Of a stretch of 64,000 bases of DNA, positions 57,243 to 64,000 are shown one piece after another. The notes below the pieces were generated by a model. That model searched no databases, was not told the DNA's origin, and saw nothing but the letters and a program-made list of their open reading frames with translations. This DNA comes from Podospora bellae-mahoneyi. Taxonomy: Eukaryota > Ascomycota > Sordariomycetes > Sordariales > Podosporaceae. The DNA lies in the NCBI RefSeq assembly GCF_035222275.1, contig NC_085885.1, positions 3,844,001 through 3,908,000 of the forward strand, read 5' to 3'. The translations under genes were made by a program, and so were the position numbers. Position 1 is the first letter of the stretch; every line of letters starts with the position of its first letter.

Positions 57243-57779
57243 CTAATCGTAGCCTATCGCTTTGTTAGCTGTTATTCTACCAAGGTGGCAGTCTATAGAA
57301 TACTTACGTCCGAGCTGCTTTCCTCTTTTAGAAACCTCCTTGGCTTGCTGTTGCTTGATCTTGGCCCGCCTGGCCTCCTCCTGAGCTTCGAGCTCTAGTC
57401 TGCGGACATGCTCGCGGGCCTCGCGGACACTCTCGCGGGCAGCCATGAGGGCACGATCAGCCTCCCGCTCCGCCATCTCGGCACTCATGACCCTCTCACG
57501 GGCAGCGACGATGCTGGGATCCATCTCGTTGGTGGAACCGTTGCCAAAGGACCGACGGAGAAGACCACCACGACTGCCGCTGGAGCTTCGGGTGCCACGC
57601 TCAGGAGAGGTCTGGTAGGTCGAGTTGGTGTGCCGAGTGCTGGTGCTGGTAGTACGGGCGGGAGATGGGGAGCGGTGGCGACTGAAAAGGCCATGTTTCT
57701 TGGGCTGCTCCTCGTAGACAGGCTGCGGTGCCGGTTGTACCGGCTGCTGGGCGGGCTCTGATCGAGAGAAGAACGGCAT
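57243..57779 (-). CDS. Conserved hypothetical coiled-coil protein, 160 aa
   Basis: Exons 57779-57308 and 57253-57243 with a 54-nt intron (gtaagt...gctaac...atag). The intron is in frame and stop-free, so unspliced reading gives 178 aa; the last exon is only 11 nt and yields the end QLGRYD. N-terminal half low-complexity (Pro/Gln, then Ser/Arg/Thr: HRSPSPARTTSTSTRH). C-terminal half a continuous charged helix, AARERVMSAEMAEREADRALMAARESVREAREHVRRLELEAQEEARRAK by position about 90-150, a likely coiled coil. No known domain. The MPFFSR start and short final exon look like a conserved Pezizomycotina family of unknown role. Confidence 0.8.
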   Translation of the reverse strand: MPFFSRSEPAQQPVQPAPQPVYEEQPKKHGLFSRHRSPSPARTTSTSTRHTNSTYQTSPERGTRSSSGSRGGLLRRSFGNGSTNEMDPSIVAARERVMSAEMAEREADRALMAARESVREAREHVRRLELEAQEEARRAKIKQQQAKEVSKRGKQLGRKYSIDCHLGRITANKAIGYD

Positions 57780-58915
57780 GTTTGGTATCTGATGATTTGG
57801 TTTGGGGGTGTGCTGGTTGTGTTCAGGTTGTGATTGTCACTGAAAAATATTGTTCTCGGGCCGAGAGCAGATCCCCCAGGGACACCAAGCAGCCTTTTTG
57901 AACATTTTTTTGCCCACCTACTGCTGATCATCACAGTTATGTTTTTCAAACCTGCTTTTGGTGTTTGCCCGACCATCACGAACGTGACGTCAGAAGCAGA
58001 ATGATGGATGGGCTGGATCGACACCCACACGTCCAATGGGGGGTGAGGCATGACGGAGAAGACACGGCAGAGACCCTTTTCCACTGGCCACAACCGAGTG
58101 GGAGGGATGCAGGGTCCAGAAAGCTTGGCTAGATGCCGTGTCCGTCACTCTGGTTGATGTAATTGTGCCACCTGAAACCGCATCGTGATTGGTCGACTGA
58201 CACCAAACATTTCATGCAAAGAAGGGATGGAAGCTTCTTCCAAAACCGAGATGATGATGGTATTGAGCTTGAGTAAACTGCTTTACTCGCAAGCTTGATC
58301 AGGAAGGAAGAGGGGCCGTCTAAGTCTGAACAACTACCGGTACACTAGTGTAAGTGGGCTGTACACGTGTATTCTGAGGTCCTTCATATCTAGGTCCTTG
58401 AGAGATTGACCCACCGGAGTTGACCGTTGTGGGCAATGGTTGATACGAGGCTATCTCGACTGTTGGTCTTGACTGGCTCTGACCTCGAGCAACAAGAACC
58501 GTTCATCAGTGCCATGGGAGGCCTCTTTTTGCTGAGATACGCCCTGTGAACAACCTGGTGAAGTGACATGGTGTGTGGAGGTGACTGCTGAAGCTGACGT
58601 GATGTTGAGAAATGCAGGGAAGTGTCTGGGGAGATGGTGGACAGCTGGGAGCCAAGTGGAAACTGCCTTGTGGGGCGATGACGCAAAGGCCAGGACGGTG
58701 GGGCAGATTCTTATCGCCAATCAGATACGTACCGACCCGGCTTGGCATGGACTTGGCGGGTGGACTGCTGCGCGCTGCCAGTCAAGCCTCGCACGCGTTT
58801 TTGGGAGAGTGAACATGGTCGTCTCTATCTTTTTTCTTTCTTCCCCTTCACCCCCAAATTCCACCATCCTGGCCCAACTGCGCCACCCCACTATCCACCA
58901 TCCACGGCACTGAAT
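57780..58915. promoter_or_regulatory. Divergent region, coiled-coil gene / RNPS1-like gene
   Basis: 1.1 kb between head-to-head genes; no extra gene supported. Confidence 0.45.
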
Positions 58916-60077
58916 ATGGATACGGATAGAAGATCAAGATCCAGGGATCCTGTGTCTCATGACGAACCAGCCGATCACTACCGGCCCGAATCCCGCAATC
59001 GTTCCCCATCGCGAACCCCCTCCGAGGCCATGGATCGCTACAACACACACGACCGCACCTCCCAAGCCCGCTCTCCGGCCCCGCGCAACGGAAGACCTCG
59101 GACTTACAGTCGCAGCCTATCCCGTAGCCGTAGCCGTAGCCTCAGTCGAAGCAGAAGTTGCAGTCGTAGTCGAAGCTACTCGCGCGATCGCAGCTGGAGT
59201 CGCTCAAGAAGTCGCACTCGCAGTCCCACGCCCCAGGCCAGAAGCACCAAGGCAGGTCGGCCCCCCACGCCTACGAGAACCAAGTTACTAACACACCGTT
59301 TTCTGCAGATTGTTGTCGAACGTCTCACCAAGAACGTGAACGAAGACCACCTTCGAGAGATCTTTGGCCAGTATGGCGAAATTGAGGACTTGGACCTGCC
59401 TCTCAACCGTCAGCGTATGTTGTCACCTGCCCCCACCGTCTGCTGTGTCACACACACCTTGAGGACTCGTCGACGCTGACATGCACGTGTATATATCTAC
59501 AGTTGGAACCAACCGTGGCACAGCTTACATTTTGTTCTACAACGAAGCCGACGCCGAGGCTGCCATTGCCCACATGCACGAGGCCACTGTAGATGGCGCC
59601 GTCATCAACGTTTCCATCGTGCTACCCCGCCGCAAGCTCTCACCCGCACCCCCTACAGCTCGCCGCGGAGCAAATATTAACCCGCGTATACCGCCCCCTC
59701 ATCAGTCCAGACCCTTTGGCGGCAACATAGGAGGTGGTGGGGGAGGGGGTCATGGACGTGGATCTGGGCCAGGTCGTCATGGGAACCGTTCTGATACCTA
59801 CCGTCCCCGTTCTCTCTCAAGGTCGAGATCTCGGTCACCCGTTCAGGCAGGAGGGAATCATAATCGCAGGCAAAGATCCCCTTCGTATTCATCCCGGTCT
59901 CGATCCAGGACTCCACCACCAGCCCGCGGTGAAGGACGAGGGAGTCGCCATGTCGGTGGGCGCTACGACGGCGACGACGATAGGGGTAATCGCAGAAGCG
60001 CTAGCCGCGACAGCTATGATAGTTACGACCGTAGGAGCAGAAGCCCCAGTCGCCATCGGGACCGTGGAGGGAGGTGA
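58916..60077 (+). CDS. RNPS1-like SR protein (RS-RRM-RS), 338 aa
   Basis: Nuclear RNA-binding SR protein like human RNPS1, a splicing activator associated with the exon-junction/ASAP complex. Exons 58916-59251, 59309-59414 and 59503-60077. N-terminal RS domain (many SRS/RSR repeats, residues 5-112). An RRM at about residues 113-185 carries RNP2-like IVVERLT and RNP1-like GTAYILFY, with NEDHLREIFGQYGEIEDLDLP between. A Gly/His-rich linker (GGNIGGGGGGGHGRG) leads to a C-terminal RS domain. Intron 1 must use a GC donor (AAG|GCAGGT, 59252-59308, 57 nt) to place IVVERLT directly after the RS domain; unspliced it stays in frame with 19 extra residues. Intron 2 is normal (gtatgt...ctacag). Confidence 0.92.
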
Positions 60078-62109
60078 TGCTCCAACTCATTGCTGTAGAA
60101 AATATTTTGGCGTTTGGAGCGGGGGAACGGGAACAAAAAGGAATCGCTTGGGCATTGTCTTTCTAGCCATGTATCTCTTTTACCAAGCTAATCGACTTCA
60201 GGTCAAGGTCAAGAACGAGTGAGAGCTGGCATCAATCTTCATGAAGGGCGATTGGGTACGGCTTCAAAGTGAGTGTTTCCACCAGCAATGTGTCCGGCTT
60301 GTTCTGTGGTGAATATTCATTGAACAAGGTGTCCCGAAACAGCCAATCAGGTCTTTCTACAGATGGTGAAACCCCCAAATGAGGCTGACGGTACACGAAG
60401 TTTTTCGCCCCCAAGCATCTGACCCATAGCTGTGGCCGATAAAAACGACCCCGTGTCTTCCGATTTCCCTGGTAGCGGAAGCGAGGGTCCTACAGCTAAC
60501 AGCAACACCATCTTTTTAAACGGTTCCCGCACCTGTTTACCCGTTTGACTTTCTATGGAGACACCACGGCCAGGAATAGGCCCATCGTTATTGCTCCAAT
60601 CACAACCAGGACGTATGGTTTGCGTTCGACCACCAAGCAACTGAGCCTCTGATTTGATGACTATTTGGAAAAATCCTGAGATGGCAACTCTCCCGCTCTT
60701 GATAGACCGTGTTCACCTCGCTTCGCTCTTTGCTGGGTGCTCGGTATCCCAATCTCACCATTCCAGAGCGAAGCCTCAGGCGCTGGCCAACCGGGTGTGC
60801 TGCGACGTCTTTGTGGCTCAAGCGTGCAATCACTTCCTACAGCTCCAGTCCATTATTTCTATGGTGCCGCACATGTGTCGGCTCTGTGCTGACTGGGGCA
60901 GACTCGCAAAAGTAAACAGATGGCAAAGGAAACGTCAAGCCAACTGTGGCATCATGCTATTTTCAACACTGAAGAACAATGCGGCATTTCTCCAGCACAG
61001 GCAGCGAGAAAGTCGCACTGCGTCATCCTTCAACAGCACTAACAGGATTGTCCTCAGCGATCATCCACAAGGAAGTCTTTGGATCGAGAAAGCTCGGGGA
61101 ACGACGGCATTTGCGAGGTAGCTTTCTGGTGTCCATCTCGCTATTTCGAAGAGCTGTGTAAGCGTACCATCCATAGGGTATCATCCTTCGCCGTCCTCCT
61201 CATTCCACCGAGCTTGGCAGGATGAGCTCGTGTTGTCACGTTTGTCCTCATTGTTCGGTTACTCGACGAGTTGCCGGTGCTTGATGGCATCACAGATAGT
61301 GTTCGTAAAGACGCCTGCTTGCAAAAGTTCGCTGGCCGAGTGGTCAAAAGTTCTTTGCGAGTGCCAAGCTGATTTTCTACTGATTGCCAGTCAGCCGTAT
61401 GTGGAGTTGATGCTGCATTTGGCTATTGTGGGGGAACGCTCCAATAAACCAACCCACGCCGAGTTTGGTGGCATCCCGTCCCATGCAACGCTGGCGTCTT
61501 GAACCCAGGAAGCTGGAAACGGGCGGTCACTGGCGGTCTTCATGCCCCTGTACACGAGCATGCGTCCTGTAAGGTACCTGGTCATTGCCGGGCCGCCGTG
61601 CTGCGGATCGTCCAATGTTTTTAGCGGCATCTTCAAGAAACACAGAGCAGGCCACTCAACGATCGATTGATTCGGATTATCCGGGCGAATTTCAAGACCT
61701 CGATGACCAAGTCAGTAGCTGCACACTATGTATTGCTTCAAAGCACGGGACGAGGCGCGTAGTATGCAGTTGCCGCCTATTGCCATCCAAACAGCCTACA
61801 CTATAATACCGCGGGTGGTCTCCGTCATTGTTTCGACGGCTTGCCGTAGACTTTCTCAGCGAGATGCTGTTCAAAAAACACTGAATGGCATTGTTCGGAT
61901 AGCTCTGCATTTGATTCGTCTGGCATCTGACTTCCAACAGCCATTGCTAACCTGGTACTTGATATTGGCTCTTCCCCCACATGACTGGTAGGCAGCCACC
62001 AAAGCAATTCACAGCCTCTTTTTGGTGCCACCACTACATACAAATCTTGGGCTTTCACTCAAGTAAGGTTCCGGATCTTCTGCTGTCGTCAACGCCAACA
62101 TGGCTTGGT
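60078..62109. other. 2-kb interval without recognised gene
   Basis: Several frames of 60-155 codons without domains or splice logic; nothing supported beyond the 3' flank of the RNPS1-like gene. Confidence 0.4.
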
Positions 62110-63063
62110 ATGCCATCAAACTCCGTCCCAACCAAGAAAGACACCCCTGCTGCCGGATCCCTTCCCGTCCATGTTAGGCTCTTCGTGTTGTCCAGTGACT
62201 CCCACGGCAGGCAACCCTCAGAGTTTGCCCTCGTTCATGAGGCACTCCCTCGCGATATCCACTTGCCTACTTGGTGAGTCTCGTGCTCGTTGGGTCTTGG
62301 TTACACCACCTTACATACCCTCCTCTGCTAACTAATCCTTCAGTATACACGCCAGCCCTAAGCGCAAGACGGTCTCTTCGTCCGACACCGAGCCGCGGCG
62401 GTTCTTGTTACACACACAAGGTGTCACAAGCGGGCGTTGGTTTTCGCGGTCGCCTGTGATCTATACTATGCTTACGTCTGTGTGCGATCTGGAGCGAGAG
62501 CTTGTGGGTGAAGGGGCCAGTATTTTTGTATATAAGGAAGTCATGGGCTCCCTCTGTCCTGAGGATGTTGATGTGTTGAAGCAGCTCTTCGTCACTCTCA
62601 CCGGTATATCATCATCATCATTACTGGCTCCTGACATCCAAAGCTTCAAATCTCAGCTCAGCTTTATACATACTCGATTTGACATACCTGCACGATCTTG
62701 TTGGCACCGTAACTTGATCACAACATAACCATCTTAGTTATTCTTGTTACTCTATTTTGCCATTCCGATATCAGACTTCATACCCTCCCCAAAGAAGCCA
62801 ACATGCCTGTCTTCGCATCGGGGGATATATTTCTCTTGGAACTCCGTGCTGCGAACAGTGTCTCGCCCCTGAGAAGGAGTGCTCCTCCGCATGGTCAACT
62901 CACCATCAACCCCAGCTTCACGCCCACGCTTCCTCCCTTCTTTCCAGTGACAGACTCTCCGTCCAGGATGGCTGATCCTCGCCCGCCCACACCGTCGGGG
63001 AACCCACGGCCTGGGCCCATCACTCCGGCGCCAAACGTACCTACTCCCCCTGCTACTCCGTAG
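62110..63063 (+). CDS. Hypothetical multi-exon gene, structure partly unresolved
   Basis: Exon 1 (62110-62273; MPSNSVPTKKDTPAAG ... RDIHLPT) and exon 2 from 62344 join in phase through a good intron (gtgagt...actaatccttcag). Exon 2 reads CIHASPKRKTVSSSDTEPRR, then a globular-looking part (YTMLTSVCDLERELVGEGASIF, CPEDVDVLKQLFVTLT). A later frame ends at 63063 with MPVFASGDIFLLELRAANSV and a Pro-rich tail (PTPSGNPRPGP). The link between exon 2 and this last part is unclear: donors at 62604 and 62709 and an acceptor at 62794 fit the phase, while the better-looking acceptor at 62774 does not. The frame is open upstream to 61981, so the start is uncertain. No family recognised. Confidence 0.42.
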
Positions 63064-64000
63064 ACAGGAGTTGGCGAAAGTCTGCAAGTTACACCAAGAG
63101 CGTCTGTGGGCACGGGACTGGACAGCTAACTCAAAGCTAGGATTTTACTTGTTTTGCCGTCCCCCTACTCGGCTATCTACGGTATTCAGTATCATATGAT
63201 GGATCACAACAGCAATCTTCAACATGTTTCTTCGGTCATTCCGTTTCTCTCGCTGCAGTCAGAAGGCGAGGGGGAATAAAGCAATGCCGTAGGGGGTTTC
63301 GGATTCGGAAGCTGCGGTCTTATTACGGCATGGGTGGACCACGAGATCTGGACTACTACCTGCTCTATCGGCGAGCGAATGATGTATGAAGCAGAGACGG
63401 AAGGCGAAAACGGGTAGAAGGGGGAAGGGGGTGTTGATGGTGGACTCATGATTTGATGACGTCTTTTTTCCCTTTTGCATGCCTTTTTTGTTTCCTTTCC
63501 TTTTCTGGTCTTTTATTTCCTTTACTGTATGATGGTTTGCCCGTTGAGGGAAGAGCGGGCGTGACTGGGTGGTTAATGATGCATGTCAGATTTGACTTGC
63601 AGTGGAACTGAACTGATGATGCAGTGCGTCGGAGGTCGAAACCGTTCGGACATACCTACGGACGATGCCTTCTACGATACATGGAGGGATTGGGTTGTTG
63701 GTGACGTTTGTGGGATCAATTCACGAGCAGCTTCGTATCCCAACAGCATACGGCATTCCTTTTTTTCACTTTTGGCTTTTTACACTTCTTTTCCTCTCTG
63801 TACCAATAACCAAGACTTTCCTTTTCTTTTCTTTCCTCTTCTTGTCTGAGCGATGCATTTTTAGAATACTAGAAGTTACGATAGTCTAGAATAGGCCTAT
63901 GCCACGTTTCACAACATCATTTCACTACACGATACATTTTGGGCTAGAATTTCGGTTGTGGCAGTTGGTGGCAAGGAGATGTCTGGAGCTCAGGGGTAAA
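63064..64000. other. Right end of window, no gene recognised
   Basis: AT-leaning sequence with T-rich tracts near 63.47-63.54 and 63.76-63.85 kb; no supported coding region. Confidence 0.45.

Overview
The window is nuclear DNA of a filamentous ascomycete, most likely a Sordariomycete and plausibly Sordariales. This rests on short GT-AG introns of about 45-95 nt with CTAAC-type branch sites, multi-exon genes on both strands, intron-bearing tRNA genes, and fungus-specific families (SHO1, SPC19, RO-10 dynactin subunit, Clr5 domain, FSH1 hydrolase, CRH/GH16, GH55, Rogdi/RAV2). Species and chromosome cannot be told from the sequence alone. No virus-like element, no intact transposon and no CRISPR array was seen.

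Layout. 0-4.1 kb: the 3' part of a PDR-type ABC exporter. 4.5-5.9 kb: three tRNA genes (Ala-CGC, Asp-GTC, Ala-AGC) around a cupin gene. 6.3-8.2 kb: a CRH-like GH16 cell-wall transglycosidase with a membrane anchor. 9.1-10.9 kb: a cytochrome P450 that appears frameshifted. 11.9-12.1 kb: an F-box-like relic. 12.35 kb: tRNA-Lys. 15.2-17.7 kb: a small Cys-rich CaaX protein, NAD(P)HX epimerase (7 exons) and mitoribosomal protein S16. 18.4-20.7 kb: tRNA-Arg and a vacuolar amino-acid transporter. 21.5-22.2 kb: RO-10-like dynactin subunit. 25.2-26.2 kb: SHO1 osmosensor. 28.0-29.5 kb: DASH subunit SPC19, divergent from a second CaaX protein. 31.1-32.8 kb: MFS sugar transporter. 33.2-33.9 kb: AT-rich 21-bp minisatellite. 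35.0-37.0 kb: Clr5-domain protein. 38.3-41.5 kb: a conserved hypothetical, an FSH1-type serine hydrolase and ATP synthase subunit j (ATP18). 42.7-46.7 kb: NIPSNAP protein, Rogdi/RAV2, Alba-domain RNase P/MRP subunit. 49.1-54.1 kb: a probable GPI protein and a GH55 beta-1,3-glucanase. 55.2-60.1 kb: a third CaaX protein, a possible Cys-rich surface protein, a coiled-coil protein and an RNPS1-like SR protein. 62.1-63.1 kb: an unresolved hypothetical gene.

Most genes are single-copy housekeeping genes without operon-like logic. Loose themes are the cell surface and wall (GH16, GH55, SHO1, GPI candidates), mitochondria (mS16, ATP18, NIPSNAP) and transport. The most interesting points are three unrelated small proteins with farnesylation-type CaaX ends within 40 kb, a P450 whose frame is broken by one extra 10-bp tandem repeat unit, a probable GC-AG intron, a telomere-type repeat inside an intron, and introns in all five tRNA genes. 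Exon boundaries come from consensus splice sites, reading phase and remembered family conservation; no alignment was run.
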